DNA from: Chryseobacterium jejuense
GTDB lineage: Bacteria; Bacteroidota; Bacteroidia; Flavobacteriales; Weeksellaceae
Assembly (NCBI RefSeq): GCF_900100075.1
Contig: NZ_FNEG01000006.1
Location: forward strand, 248,001-312,000
Reading direction: 5' to 3'
DNA: 64,000 nt
This document shows positions 52,450 through 61,796 of this stretch, piece by piece (within the stretch, counting starts at the first letter, position 1; every line of letters begins with the position of its first letter). The notes below the pieces were generated by a model. That model did not search any database. It was not told the origin of the DNA and was given only the letters and a program-made list of their open reading frames with translations. The position numbers and the translations under genes are program-made.

Positions 52450-53508
52450 TTATTGTATAGGTGTTAAAGCTTTTGAGTTTCTGGTAATCACCACATATTG
52501 GAAATAATCCAGAGTATGGGTGTTTTTTTGTGGATTGAAGCTTTCTCCAAACATTCTGGATTTTACAGAGATTAATTTATCAGCCTGTTGATAAGGAGAA
52601 TTGTTACTGTTAAGTTTGAATAATGTCATAGAATTAGGTTTTGCAAATTCTTTGAAATCATTAATTCCTTTTACCAGCATGAATGGTCCATCAGCATTAA
52701 TCCAATCTATTTTCTCATCCTCGGGAGTAGGGAACTGTGGATTTTTTGGAAGATACATTTCACTGTCTAAAGGATAGCTTACAATACTTGATGTTTTAAA
52801 ACCAGAGTTTTTAAGTTCTTCCGCAAAAGGCTTCTTATCTTTTTTTACGCCATGCTGAAGTACATGATAAAATCCGAAAAGTCCATAGAATTTCTCATGT
52901 TCAATGTGCTGTTTTTTTACTGCGTTTTTAAAGTTTACGATCATGGCTGAATCTCTGGAAATTTTACGGGAGTTTTCATTGAAATCTGTATCAACCCCAA
53001 TTACGGATATTTTTAAAGAGTCTTTTAGCGTTTGATTATAGTCGTAGATGCTATTCCACTTGTCCATTAATTCTTTACTGGATTGTTGTGGAATTCTTTT
53101 CTTCACAGCCAATACAACTTCTTTAAGCAGATTCTGATCTTTTGTTTTTCCATGAAGGAAAACATTCAGCTTGTTAGAATGAATGCTGTCCATTTCGGCA
53201 ATATAGTATTTAACACCTTCTTTTTGATTTAAAAACTTCAATACATTAAGATCTAATTTCTGATTGTCTGCATATCCATGAATTTCGCCCAAAAGAAAAA
53301 CCTGAGAATTATAGAAATTATCATCAAATAATTTACCGTCTATTTTATCATCAACAGTAATATGATTATTTTTCAGATAGTCTGTAAACTCAGAATCCTT
53401 TCCACCAATAAAGATTTTATTACTGATCAATATATACAGAATGGAAATTAAAATGATAGCAAATACAGTAAGTAAAAAGTATTTGAAGAATTTAAAAAGT
53501 TTTTTCAT
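52450..53508 (-). CDS. ChaN/erythromycin-esterase-like (Tiki superfamily) membrane-anchored protein
   Basis: A 352-residue protein with one N-terminal transmembrane helix (about 8-30) and a large extracytoplasmic domain. The QVFLLGEIHGYADNQKLDL segment and the later YYIAEMDS follow the GExHG pattern of the EreA/ChaN/TraB/Tiki fold, which binds haem or hydrolyses esters or peptides. The exact role cannot be read. It ends 20 bases before the zinc-protease-like gene. Confidence 0.65.
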   Translation of the reverse strand: MKKLFKFFKYFLLTVFAIILISILYILISNKIFIGGKDSEFTDYLKNNHITVDDKIDGKLFDDNFYNSQVFLLGEIHGYADNQKLDLNVLKFLNQKEGVKYYIAEMDSIHSNKLNVFLHGKTKDQNLLKEVVLAVKKRIPQQSSKELMDKWNSIYDYNQTLKDSLKISVIGVDTDFNENSRKISRDSAMIVNFKNAVKKQHIEHEKFYGLFGFYHVLQHGVKKDKKPFAEELKNSGFKTSSIVSYPLDSEMYLPKNPQFPTPEDEKIDWINADGPFMLVKGINDFKEFAKPNSMTLFKLNSNNSPYQQADKLISVKSRMFGESFNPQKNTHTLDYFQYVVITRNSKALTPIQ

Positions 53509-53729
53509 GGTTTATTTTTGGACTAAAATATTATAAAAAATGAATTGGAAGAAATTTTATTCCCCCAATCGTTGAATTTTCTATCCGAATGGTATTTCTG
53601 AAAGATAGACCACGAAAAAATAGAGTCAGATTAACTTACGATGTATTATTCATTAAGTTTTTCATGGGCGTAACAGGATATGAGCCCAAAAAGTTGTCCC
53701 ATTTTATTAATTTTTAAAGATCAAAAGGT
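53509..53729. other. 221-base intergenic gap, nothing recognised
   Basis: AT-rich, with only very short frames (11-18 codons) on either strand and no clear hairpin terminator. I see no gene or RNA signature here. Confidence 0.4.
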
Positions 53730-54233
53730 CTATTCTTTGTCTTTGTAAATATTCCAGAAGTTGAAATCCGTCATAGGAGCATCGGTGATTCCTACGTTGC
53801 GGCCCATTGTTACAATTTGTCCTCTATGGTAGGTTCCGTGAAGAATTACGTGTTGGATATATTCATATTTTGAAAAATCACATTGAAACCATTGGGATTC
53901 TATTTTTACATTTTTAGTGAGATCTTCCTCAGATAAACCTTCCACATAATCCACCAGCTTTTGAGAATTATTTTTTAAGTTTCTGAAGACTTCTTCTTTA
54001 CTGGTTTCAGCAGTGGTTTTGGCAAAATCGAAATCATTGTTTTCAGAAATATGGCTCCACCAATATTCCTGGCTCTGCCAAATGTGGTGCAGGGTTTTTA
54101 AAATAGTAGGAAAGCTGGAAATAACTTCCTGATTAAGCTGTTCATCAGATTTTGTAGATAGCCAGTCAATGTATTTATTGACTACCCAATTGTTGTACTG
54201 AACGGTTTTGCTGATTAAAGTTTTTAAGCTCAT
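53730..54233 (-). CDS. DinB family protein (DinB/YfiT-like four-helix metalloprotein)
   Basis: A 167-residue cytosolic protein; the start at 54233 removes 12 residues of a longer frame that overlaps the tautomerase gene. DinB-fold metal ligands are visible as His in LKTLHHIWQSQEYWWSHI and HVILHGTYHRGQI. The superfamily includes thiol-dependent enzymes and proteins of unknown role (it is not the DNA polymerase DinB). The substrate is unknown. It lies 32 bases after the tautomerase gene. Confidence 0.85.
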   Translation of the reverse strand: MSLKTLISKTVQYNNWVVNKYIDWLSTKSDEQLNQEVISSFPTILKTLHHIWQSQEYWWSHISENNDFDFAKTTAETSKEEVFRNLKNNSQKLVDYVEGLSEEDLTKNVKIESQWFQCDFSKYEYIQHVILHGTYHRGQIVTMGRNVGITDAPMTDFNFWNIYKDKE

Positions 54234-54265
54234 AATATTAATATTTTGTAGTGTAAACTGGAAAT

Positions 54266-54649
54266 TCAAAGTCCAAAGTGGCGGTTATGATTGGAGTTTT
54301 CAGGGTTGATGAGGGCTTTGTTGCTATAAGTAGCAGCTTCAAATTCGGTGATATTCACGGAGAGAAAAGAAATATCAGGAAGTAATACTGTAAGCTGGGT
54401 AGAAATCTGTGTGGAAAGATCTGCTTTTTGTTTTGTGCTGCGGCCTTCCATAATGTATCCAAAGACATGCAGAAAATTGTTCTTATTTTTTCCCAATCGG
54501 TAATACTGATAAGGTTGCAGTCTTACTTTAATGTCATTCACAGCAAACAAACCCGTTGACTCAGCCACATGATATACCGCGTCCATGATTTCATCCGGAG
54601 TTTTTTGTTGAAGAATATCCTGCGAGCATTCTATGATAAAATGAGGCAT
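54266..54649 (-). CDS. 5-carboxymethyl-2-hydroxymuconate isomerase-like tautomerase
   Basis: A 127-residue protein of the CHMI/tautomerase fold. The start at 54649 puts the catalytic-type Pro first (MPHFIIECSQDILQ), as in this family; the longer frame adds nine residues and would block Pro1. CHMI acts in homoprotocatechuate breakdown, but no other hpa gene is nearby, so the role may differ. It shares a short transcript with the DinB-like gene. Confidence 0.82.
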   Translation of the reverse strand: MPHFIIECSQDILQQKTPDEIMDAVYHVAESTGLFAVNDIKVRLQPYQYYRLGKNKNNFLHVFGYIMEGRSTKQKADLSTQISTQLTVLLPDISFLSVNITEFEAATYSNKALINPENSNHNRHFGL

Positions 54650-54714
54650 AAACGTTTGTGATATGATTTTTGTCATGTAAAAATAAGAAAAATATGAATC
54701 TCTATTTCAAATAA

Positions 54715-54740
54715 AAACCGCTCAAAAATAGAACGGTTTA
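54715..54740 (-). terminator. Terminator of the RHS-like lipoprotein gene
   Basis: Arms aaaccgctc / gaacggttt (8 of 9 pairs) with a T-rich run on the minus strand, just after the stop of the gene at 54774. Confidence 0.65.
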
Positions 54741-54773
54741 TATGTTATTTTGTTGAAAATATTCTATATCCAT

Positions 54774-55613
54774 TTAGTAATATTCAACCTTTCTTTCCGT
54801 AACTGTATCAATTTCACCATCGCTAAAATCTGTTCTTTTTATCCAGTTTCCTATTTTGTCATATACATATTCTGATGAATCTTTATACTCTGTACTTCCG
54901 TCATTATTATATTTTGTTATTTCTACAGGATGATTTCTTTCATTATACTTAAAAATTACTTTAAATTCTAAATCCTTTGCATCAGGTCCTCCATATTCAG
55001 ACTTTTCCAGCAGATTATCTTTTTTATCAAATTTTTTTATAGTTTTTGATTTTAGCTTTCCAGCAGAATCAAGTAATTTTTCTTCTGTTATTTTTTGGTT
55101 AGCACTATCTTTAATGCTTATGATTGAACGGAGTTTTCCATCTTGTAGGGTTTTTGTACCCACTAGCTGATTGGCGTTATTATAGGTGTTGATTATTTTT
55201 TCGGAATAAGTGATATTTATACTTTTATTTTCCACCTTTGTATCGATTTCTTTTCCATCTTTAGAATAGCCATAGGTGACTTTCATTATTTCATTATTGT
55301 CTGGATCAAACATTTTAGCCTCCTTTATCTTATTGTTTTGATCATAAGAAATGGAGGTAGTGGAGGCCGCTTTATCAAATGTTCCATGGGAATAAGCGTG
55401 AATAATATATCCATTTTCATTATAGCTGGTTTCTGATGCCTCTTTTATCGATTTAGACAGGCCGTCCCCAAGATACATAATCTCTTTAATCTTTTTTACT
55501 TTCCCCGCCAGTTTGTGTAATGCCCAATCATTTTTGGATTGGTTAGAACTATTTTGTCCCTTACATGAAAGAACTAAGAATGTAATAATGAAAACAGATA
55601 GAATGTTTTTCAT
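54774..55613 (-). CDS. Lipoprotein with YD/RHS-like repeats
   Basis: A 279-residue lipoprotein. The start at 55613 gives the signal with lipobox LSC (MKNILSVFIITFLVLSCKG); a longer frame adds 10 residues. The mature part contains repeated TSYNENGYII, ISYDQNNKIK, NTYNNANQLV, KFDKKDNLL, KYNERNHPV, VYDKIGNWI units that resemble bacterial YD/RHS repeats, spaced about 25-35 residues apart. It is probably a small structural or binding protein on the outer membrane; no toxin domain is visible. Confidence 0.75.
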   Translation of the reverse strand: MKNILSVFIITFLVLSCKGQNSSNQSKNDWALHKLAGKVKKIKEIMYLGDGLSKSIKEASETSYNENGYIIHAYSHGTFDKAASTTSISYDQNNKIKEAKMFDPDNNEIMKVTYGYSKDGKEIDTKVENKSINITYSEKIINTYNNANQLVGTKTLQDGKLRSIISIKDSANQKITEEKLLDSAGKLKSKTIKKFDKKDNLLEKSEYGGPDAKDLEFKVIFKYNERNHPVEITKYNNDGSTEYKDSSEYVYDKIGNWIKRTDFSDGEIDTVTERKVEYY

Positions 55614-55750
55614 AGTATGTACCTTTTTTTTATAAATTCTCATAATAAGTGTTTTTAATTCTCTTAATTTAGAAATATTATTTTGTTTACATATTGAATT
55701 TTTTCATAAATCTTTAAAAATGTAGTAGTTCTACGATTTGTATAATAAAT

Positions 55751-55784
55751 GAATAAGCCTGAATGATATCATTCAGGCTTATTC
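55751..55784 (-). terminator. 34-bp perfect palindrome after the serine hydrolase gene
   Basis: Perfect arms gaataagcctgaatgat / atcattcaggcttattc, with A/T-rich flanks. It works as a terminator for the gene at 55808 and shows no loop other than the AT centre. Confidence 0.75.
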
Positions 55785-55807
55785 AATAGAATTATTACAG
55801 TTGTTTT

Positions 55808-57418
55808 TTACAAAACAGATTTTTTAATACTATACTGGGGTTTTATAGGATCAGACATATCCAAAACAATATCATACTGGCCATCTTCGGCTATTGGAAA
55901 ATCATAGGCATTAAGAGCAATGGTTTTTCCATCATTATTTAAGCCAAGGTTATATCCCCAATCATTATCAACTCTGAATTTCAGGTTTCCTTTTTTCAAG
56001 TGGAAATTTTTGAGAAAATAGAGTGTTGGATTTTTTTGATCTACTTGTAATGGAGTATCTTTTCCGTCCCAGCCGCCTGGAGTGGCGTTTCCAATGATTC
56101 CCCAAAGATAATTAGAAGCTTTTCTTGTTCCTGTTTTTACATTTCCATCGCGGAACTTAACTGTTAATGAATTGATTTTTCCTGTTTCGTCCGGCTTAAA
56201 AGTAAAAGTGATATTTTCATCAAATTGAAATAATGTATTGCTAACTGGGAATAATGAACATACTGGATATCCTTTTTCCCTGAAAAGAACCTGTCCGTCC
56301 ACAACCGTTACATAAAAATCAGTAGCTCCTGTAGAGTAAATTCCTTCCAGGTTTTTTAATTGTTGTGGATTAATTTTTACGATTGTAGGAATTTTATAAG
56401 GCTTGTTGTAGAGTATATTTTCAATCTTTGGAATAATAGTATCTGTGTATGATAAATCAGAATTTGACATTACAATAAGACAGATGTCATCTTCCAATAT
56501 TCTATAATACCTGCTTCGGTAACCTGGGCCGCCGCCATCATGACCAACTCTTTTTTTTCCGTCAGCAAGCGTGACGTTACTCCCCAACCCGTAATGGTCA
56601 TTAAGATAAGGGGTAAACATTTTTTCAATGGTTTCCTTTTTAAGAATGGAATTATTTTTAAAAGATTCATTGAATTTGAGAAGATCCTCAACGGTAGAAT
56701 ACATGGCTCCCGCAGCAAAAGGGTGATCAGTTTTAAAACGTAAAGCTTCGTTGGAAGTATTAGGCGATAAAAACTCATATCCGAAAGCCTTGTTAGTATC
56801 AGTAACCGTATTAAAATTAAAACCAGTATGATTCATTTGCAGAGGTTTTAGAATATAGCTGTCAATAGCTTTTTCATAGTCTGTTCCGGTTACTTTTTTG
56901 ATGATATATCCCAGAATATAATATCCGGAATTGGAATAATCCCATTGTTTACCCGGAGAAAAATTCAAAGGTTTTGCCGCAATGAACTTCATAAATGTCT
57001 CTTCATTGATGGTGTTTTCTGAGTCTGTATCATTAGGGATTCCGGAGGTATGGGAAAGAAGATTGGCTATCGTAATGCTATCTCCTTTGGGAAAGTTCGG
57101 ATAATATTTGGAAAGTTTGTCATTAATAGATAATTTTCCTTCCTCTTCCAGCTTCAGAATAACTGTGGCTGTGAACATTTTTGTGGTGGAGAAAATTCGG
57201 TAAAGGCTATTATTGGTGTTTTTTTCTTTTTTAGGACCGTTTCTATAGCCATAACTTTTTTCAAAAATAATTTTTCCTTTTTCAGCAACAAGAACAGTAC
57301 CGCTGAATTGGTCTGCTTTGTCATAAGCTCCTAATAATTGGTCCAGTTGTTTTGCCTTTTGTGAAAAAAGAGGATGGGCTGCCAAGAGTATAATGAGGCA
57401 GGCTAAAATAGTTCTCAT
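55808..57418 (-). CDS. Serine hydrolase of the class C beta-lactamase/PBP4* family
   Basis: A 536-residue exported protein with a signal peptide (about 1-20, HPLFS-Q). The start at 57418 is favoured by the signal. The penicillin-binding motifs are Ser77-x-x-Lys80 (FSTTK), YSN (DYSNSGYYILGY) and HDGGGPGYRS. The C-terminal domain (about 375-536) is a beta domain of unknown function. Family members are D-amino-acid hydrolases, esterases or PBP-like proteins; most are not true lactamases. It is followed 66 bases upstream by a second related gene. Confidence 0.88.
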   Translation of the reverse strand: MRTILACLIILLAAHPLFSQKAKQLDQLLGAYDKADQFSGTVLVAEKGKIIFEKSYGYRNGPKKEKNTNNSLYRIFSTTKMFTATVILKLEEEGKLSINDKLSKYYPNFPKGDSITIANLLSHTSGIPNDTDSENTINEETFMKFIAAKPLNFSPGKQWDYSNSGYYILGYIIKKVTGTDYEKAIDSYILKPLQMNHTGFNFNTVTDTNKAFGYEFLSPNTSNEALRFKTDHPFAAGAMYSTVEDLLKFNESFKNNSILKKETIEKMFTPYLNDHYGLGSNVTLADGKKRVGHDGGGPGYRSRYYRILEDDICLIVMSNSDLSYTDTIIPKIENILYNKPYKIPTIVKINPQQLKNLEGIYSTGATDFYVTVVDGQVLFREKGYPVCSLFPVSNTLFQFDENITFTFKPDETGKINSLTVKFRDGNVKTGTRKASNYLWGIIGNATPGGWDGKDTPLQVDQKNPTLYFLKNFHLKKGNLKFRVDNDWGYNLGLNNDGKTIALNAYDFPIAEDGQYDIVLDMSDPIKPQYSIKKSVL

Positions 57419-57484
57419 GTAATTTTTATTATAAGACAATTGAACGCAACATAGTATTACACTCGGTTGTAAGAAAAATAAGAG

Positions 57485-58870
57485 TTATTTTTTTGTGGTT
57501 GGGTTTAATAGTTCAAAGCACAGATGATCAACAGATTCATTGATTGAAGCAACATTGGAAAGAATAATGACAGCTGTTTTATTCTCCATATCAAGGGTCA
57601 GTGAAGAAGAATAACCGCCGGTTCCACCATTGTGAAACAGGACTTCCTTATTGTTTTTGGTGGTAATAATATGCCAGCCTAAACCGATTTTTGTTTTATC
57701 ATTAACGGTAAACGTGGGTTTTCTGGTTAAAGCTAATTCTTTATTTTTAGGATTAAACTGTGCCTGAACAAATTTTACAAGGTCTCCGGTTGTAGATAAA
57801 ATTCCACCAGCTCCGAAAAGGACATCCCAATCCCAGTTGGAAGCCAGATCTCCATTGATGTTATGACCTTTGATAAGCGTTTCATCCAGATTCCGGGAAG
57901 TGGTAAAAGACTGACTCATTCCATATTGATCAAAAACTGTTTTTTGCAATAACTTCTGAAATGTAGTTTTTTGTGACAGCCCCAGAGTATATCCTAATAA
58001 TCCTACGCCCAGATTAGAATAAGAAAAATTTTTAGAGATTGTATGATCAATGGTCATTAAATTTTTAAGATAATCCTCAAGTTCTTGTGTGTGATATCCC
58101 TGATAAGGATTATTTAAATTTAATAAATTAAGATTTTGAGGTAACCTAGGAAGTCCGGAGGTATGATTCGCAAGTTCTTCAAAGCTAATCTTTCTATTCT
58201 CTTTAAAAGGAAATGAATAATATGAATTAATATGATCTGTAAGCTTTATCTTGTTAGATTCTACCAGAGACGCAAGAACAGTAGATGTAAATACTTTTGA
58301 AATAGAACCAATTTCAAAGATCTTATTTTGATTTTCAATGGGCTTTATCGAGTCATGCTCTTTTATAATACCATAATAATTTGTTTTTCCATTTTGAATC
58401 ACTGCAATGGAAAGCTGAGTATTTTCAGGAAATTTGGCTGCCGTAGCATAAATGGCTTCTGCTATTTCTTTTGGATAAGAGCTAAGTACATTGATTATTT
58501 TCTTCGGGTCTTCATAAGGTTTAATAAATAGACCATTGATTTTATTTTGAGAATCTAATGAAATATTAACCACCAGAATTCCTTTTTCAAATTGCGTTTT
58601 ATAAGCGGCATACGTTGACTGTTGATAGCCTGTAAATTCTGTACTTTTCACATTTCCCAACTGATTCTTCAGGTCAGACAAAAACTGTTTATTCTTTTCA
58701 ATGGGCAATGATTGTTTCATTTCGGAGGAAAAGCTGTTGAAAATTTCATCATATTTTCCGGTATTGAAGTTCTTCTGAAATTGTTCAAAACTAATGGTAT
58801 AGTTTTCCGTTTGAGCATTTAGGTTGCTGCTTAAGATCATTAAAATCAAGATATAAAATAGCCTTTTCAT
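57485..58870 (-). CDS. Serine hydrolase of the class C beta-lactamase family with N-terminal DUF3887-like domain
   Basis: A 461-residue exported protein: signal peptide (about 1-20), a DUF3887-like domain (about 28-120, FNTGKYDEIFNSFSSEMKQ), then a penicillin-binding fold with Ser189-x-x-Lys192 (SISK), YSN (FSYSNLGVGLLG) and HNGGTGGYSS. It is a tandem neighbour of the serine hydrolase at 55808-57418 and shares its general fold but not its extra C-terminal domain. The substrate is unknown. Confidence 0.88.
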   Translation of the reverse strand: MKRLFYILILMILSSNLNAQTENYTISFEQFQKNFNTGKYDEIFNSFSSEMKQSLPIEKNKQFLSDLKNQLGNVKSTEFTGYQQSTYAAYKTQFEKGILVVNISLDSQNKINGLFIKPYEDPKKIINVLSSYPKEIAEAIYATAAKFPENTQLSIAVIQNGKTNYYGIIKEHDSIKPIENQNKIFEIGSISKVFTSTVLASLVESNKIKLTDHINSYYSFPFKENRKISFEELANHTSGLPRLPQNLNLLNLNNPYQGYHTQELEDYLKNLMTIDHTISKNFSYSNLGVGLLGYTLGLSQKTTFQKLLQKTVFDQYGMSQSFTTSRNLDETLIKGHNINGDLASNWDWDVLFGAGGILSTTGDLVKFVQAQFNPKNKELALTRKPTFTVNDKTKIGLGWHIITTKNNKEVLFHNGGTGGYSSSLTLDMENKTAVIILSNVASINESVDHLCFELLNPTTKK

Positions 58871-58955
58871 GGGAATCGTTTTAGAGGTCTAATATAAATC
58901 TTAATGACTTAGAATTACAAAAAAATATAAACTTTATTTAGCACATTTAGTAGGT

Positions 58956-59633
58956 TTAATCTTTAGCCTTAAGTGTAGTTTTTTTTCGGTAAGAAATAAT
59001 ATCATTGATTTCAAAAGCTTTTTTTGGATAGGCAAATCCATTCTTAATTTCGAAATAGGGTGATGGATAATATATTTTTTGACAGTCTTTATCACATGAC
59101 CCTAATTCTGCTTTTATTGTGTAGCTTTTATTGATATTTATTGTTTTAAATTTCTTCCATTGTTTCAAGTTATTATTGGGAAAGATAAAACTTAATATAC
59201 CAACCCATTTTCCATTAATTTTATACACAGGATCATACATGTATTTTTGATGGAAAAAATTGCCATTTTTATTTTTAGAAATATAGAGGATTACATTTTC
59301 ATATTTTTCAAAACCAGGACGGTCATAATGATCATAGGCATTGAATTCAACATTTTCTTTTATCAGATGATTCTTTAAATTTTTAATTACTAAATATATA
59401 CAATGAAATGCATTGTCCATGATATAAGATTGATGTGTAACAGTTAAGGTATCTCCTGTTTCTGGATCTAATTCTTTTGTTTTGCTTTTTTCCTGCTGTA
59501 GATTAGGGTTAAACTCTTTAACACTTATTTTCTTACCAATGAAAATGTATAGTTTTTTGTTTTCTATTGATCTTTGGGAAAAACAGAAAGCTGAAATAGA
59601 AATAGAAATAGTTAAAAAGAATTTAATGTACAT
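58956..59633 (-). CDS. Exported hypothetical protein
   Basis: A 225-residue protein with a signal peptide (about 1-19, SAFC-F or after SQR) and a hydrophilic beta-rich mature part (TLTVTHQSYIMDNAFHCIYLVIKNLK, DPVYKINGKWVGILSFIF). It has two CxxC-like cysteines (LGSCDKDC). I recognise no family. It lies 8 bases after a small membrane gene and is probably in one transcript with it. Confidence 0.6.
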   Translation of the reverse strand: MYIKFFLTISISISAFCFSQRSIENKKLYIFIGKKISVKEFNPNLQQEKSKTKELDPETGDTLTVTHQSYIMDNAFHCIYLVIKNLKNHLIKENVEFNAYDHYDRPGFEKYENVILYISKNKNGNFFHQKYMYDPVYKINGKWVGILSFIFPNNNLKQWKKFKTININKSYTIKAELGSCDKDCQKIYYPSPYFEIKNGFAYPKKAFEINDIISYRKKTTLKAKD

Positions 59634-59641
59634 GTGTTGGG

Positions 59642-59974
59642 TTATTTAAACTTCTTTGTTTTTAAATTAATAAGATAAATCATGAAAATTTCGATCATCC
59701 ACCAAAATGGAATTTTAAAGAGGATATATAAAACATTGAATCCATCTACAATTTCAAATTTATGATGAACATTATTAAGTTCAATCTCACAGGAAAGAAT
59801 GGGAATGATAATAAATAAAAAAAATCCAAAAATGATTTTATTTATTTTAGTCCATTTGATTATTCTTTTTTTGATAAATAAATAGAGAATAAAATTAATT
59901 ATAATTAGAATTAAAAAGTCTGAATAATTGAACAGTGCAAAGGGGGCTGCTGGCTCTTTAAAAATATTTTTCAT
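59642..59974 (-). CDS. Small three-helix membrane protein, unknown function
   Basis: A 110-residue protein with hydrophobic segments at about 15-33, 46-62 and 78-100 and Lys-rich ends. There is no recognisable family. It lies 18 bases after the gene at 59993 and 8 bases before the gene at 58956, so it belongs to a three-gene cluster of unknown envelope proteins. Confidence 0.6.
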   Translation of the reverse strand: MKNIFKEPAAPFALFNYSDFLILIIINFILYLFIKKRIIKWTKINKIIFGFFLFIIIPILSCEIELNNVHHKFEIVDGFNVLYILFKIPFWWMIEIFMIYLINLKTKKFK

Positions 59975-59992
59975 GGTTTAAAACTATTTGAA

Positions 59993-60496
59993 TTAATTCC
60001 ATATTTTTTTTATTTTACCAATGATTTCATCTGCGTTTTCTTTTGTAACCCAGTTAATAATTCTTATTTCACCATCCTTATTCATCAATACGACAGAATA
60101 AGTAGCATCTACCCATGAAAAATGATAGCGGGTACCTAACTGAGTCTTTTCTATTCTAAAGTCTATCGTCTGAATATCTTTAATTTCCTGTTTCAGGAAT
60201 GTTTTTGAACTAGTAAATAATTTATTTTTATATCTTACCCTTATAGAGTCAGGCTTAATACTGATAACGGTCTTTCCAAAGGTATTCCAGAGCCAGAAAT
60301 ATAAGAAAAGGGTGAAAAATGCTGCAAAAGGAATTACTTTAGTGATATAGCTGAATATAGATAAGAAATAAGTTTCTTCTATGGACATCAAAGGCATTAG
60401 AATTAAAATGATAAAAAGACATACTATTAATGCTAAGCCCATGATAAGGGTTATCAACCAATTGGTTCTGGTTTTTATTTCAATGATAACTGGCAT
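59993..60496 (-). CDS. Membrane protein with PH-like C-terminal domain
   Basis: A 167-residue protein with two hydrophobic helices (about 13-35 and 47-69) and a cytoplasmic domain (about 75-167) with PH-like strand order (TVISIKPDSIRVRYKNKLFTSSKTFLKQEIKDIQTIDFRI). Such proteins occur near envelope gene clusters; the function is unknown. Confidence 0.62.
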   Translation of the reverse strand: MPVIIEIKTRTNWLITLIMGLALIVCLFIILILMPLMSIEETYFLSIFSYITKVIPFAAFFTLFLYFWLWNTFGKTVISIKPDSIRVRYKNKLFTSSKTFLKQEIKDIQTIDFRIEKTQLGTRYHFSWVDATYSVVLMNKDGEIRIINWVTKENADEIIGKIKKIWN

Positions 60497-60559
60497 TTTT
60501 CAAATCTTTTTCGAAAATTAATGCAAACAGAGAAACTATCGATGTGGCTAAAAAGTCTG

Positions 60560-61339
60560 TTATAACTTTTCAAAATATTTCCCTTTAAACTGATACCTAA
60601 TCTTCTTGGTTGTGACCTTAGAATCTGCCTGTATTAAAGGAATACTGTAGATTTTATTTTGAGAATCATACGTAATCTCATAATCTCTTCCTTCATAATT
60701 TCTATTGGCTGAAGCAGTAAGATCTACTTCATAGCTCAATTGATTTTTGATACCGCTTTGGGTTTTGATGAGTTGAGCTTTATCATTCAACTGCCCATTA
60801 TCAATAGAAAAAACTTTTATAGCATGATAACTCATGCCGGTACTTAGAATCGCTTTACTTTGGGTAAGGTAATATTTTTTGTTTTCTGAAATAATATCGT
60901 TGATCTGGTAATAATAACATCCCGGATCACCTTCACCCTGGCTCTCTACTGCTTTAGAATATACTTTTTTATCTGCTTCATATTGGTACACATTCTTAAA
61001 GAAATGCATGGTTCCGCCTGTCCATGTATCCCATGAATAAATTCGGAATTTACCATCTTCTGAAGTGGCAACAGAGAGTCCGATTTTCGCTAAAGATTTA
61101 AAATCATAGTGGAGAGTCTGAGGATGAGAAGATGTATATCTGACTAATAAATTTTCAAATTTTGTGTTGGCAGAAGCTAAAGAATCATAAGACTTTTCAT
61201 GATCTCTGCCTTCGGAAGACCAGTAATCAATTTTTTGAAACGCATCATTCAGTTGTTTTTCAATAGTAGATATATTTTGGCCGAATAAAAAATGGGCGGG
61301 GAGTAAAAATAGAAATCCGAGTATATTCTTTGTTTTCAT
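60560..61339 (-). CDS. Exported hypothetical protein
   Basis: A 259-residue protein with a signal peptide (about 1-20, FG-Q) and a beta-rich mature region (HYDFKSLAKIGLSVATSEDGKFRIYSWDTWTGGTMHFFKNVYQYE, CYYYQINDI). No family is recognised. It precedes the PH-like gene on the same strand. Confidence 0.6.
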   Translation of the reverse strand: MKTKNILGFLFLLPAHFLFGQNISTIEKQLNDAFQKIDYWSSEGRDHEKSYDSLASANTKFENLLVRYTSSHPQTLHYDFKSLAKIGLSVATSEDGKFRIYSWDTWTGGTMHFFKNVYQYEADKKVYSKAVESQGEGDPGCYYYQINDIISENKKYYLTQSKAILSTGMSYHAIKVFSIDNGQLNDKAQLIKTQSGIKNQLSYEVDLTASANRNYEGRDYEITYDSQNKIYSIPLIQADSKVTTKKIRYQFKGKYFEKL

Positions 61340-61387
61340 GGTATGAGTTTTAATAGGATTAAAAAGTTAAAAATCTAGCTTCAGCTG

Positions 61388-61762
61388 CTATTTTCTACAT
61401 TTCAGCTGAAATACGTTTCCTTCAGGATCTGTGCCGTCACATAACCAGAAATTGTAGTTTTCAAAAGTTTTAATAGCTCTCATCTCAACTTTTTTTGACA
61501 GTAGTTCATTTCTTGCTGATTCAATATCTGTATCCACTTCAAAAACAAGCTTGGTATTGTTGTCAAATTGGTAACCGGTTTCTATTTTTTCAAGATACTG
61601 ATCTCCTATTTTATGAAGCCCAATGTTTACAGAACCTACATTCATTAAAACCCATACAGCATCTTCTTCAATGACTTTAAAATTAAAATTTTCAACATAA
61701 AAATTTTTGAGCAGACTGATATTTTGAACATACAGAATGATGGAGTCTAATTTTATATTCAT
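61388..61762 (-). CDS. VOC (glyoxalase/bleomycin-resistance/dioxygenase) fold protein
   Basis: A 124-residue protein with the paired beta-alpha-beta-beta-beta layout of the VOC superfamily: LDSIILYVQNISLLKNFYVENFNFKVIEED at the start and NFWLCDGTDPEGNVFQLKC at the end. The usual metal ligands (His/Glu) are only partly visible, with Glu in the final EGNVFQ. It may be an antibiotic-resistance-like or unknown enzyme. Confidence 0.82.
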   Translation of the reverse strand: MNIKLDSIILYVQNISLLKNFYVENFNFKVIEEDAVWVLMNVGSVNIGLHKIGDQYLEKIETGYQFDNNTKLVFEVDTDIESARNELLSKKVEMRAIKTFENYNFWLCDGTDPEGNVFQLKCRK

Positions 61763-61796
61763 GGCTAACGAAAATGTTTTAGTTGATGATTACAAA

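Noticed and set aside
23760..54233. Functional link between the two genes called DinB
   Set aside because: One (23760-24854) is the Y-family polymerase and the other (53730-54233) is a DinB/YfiT-fold metalloprotein; only the name is shared.
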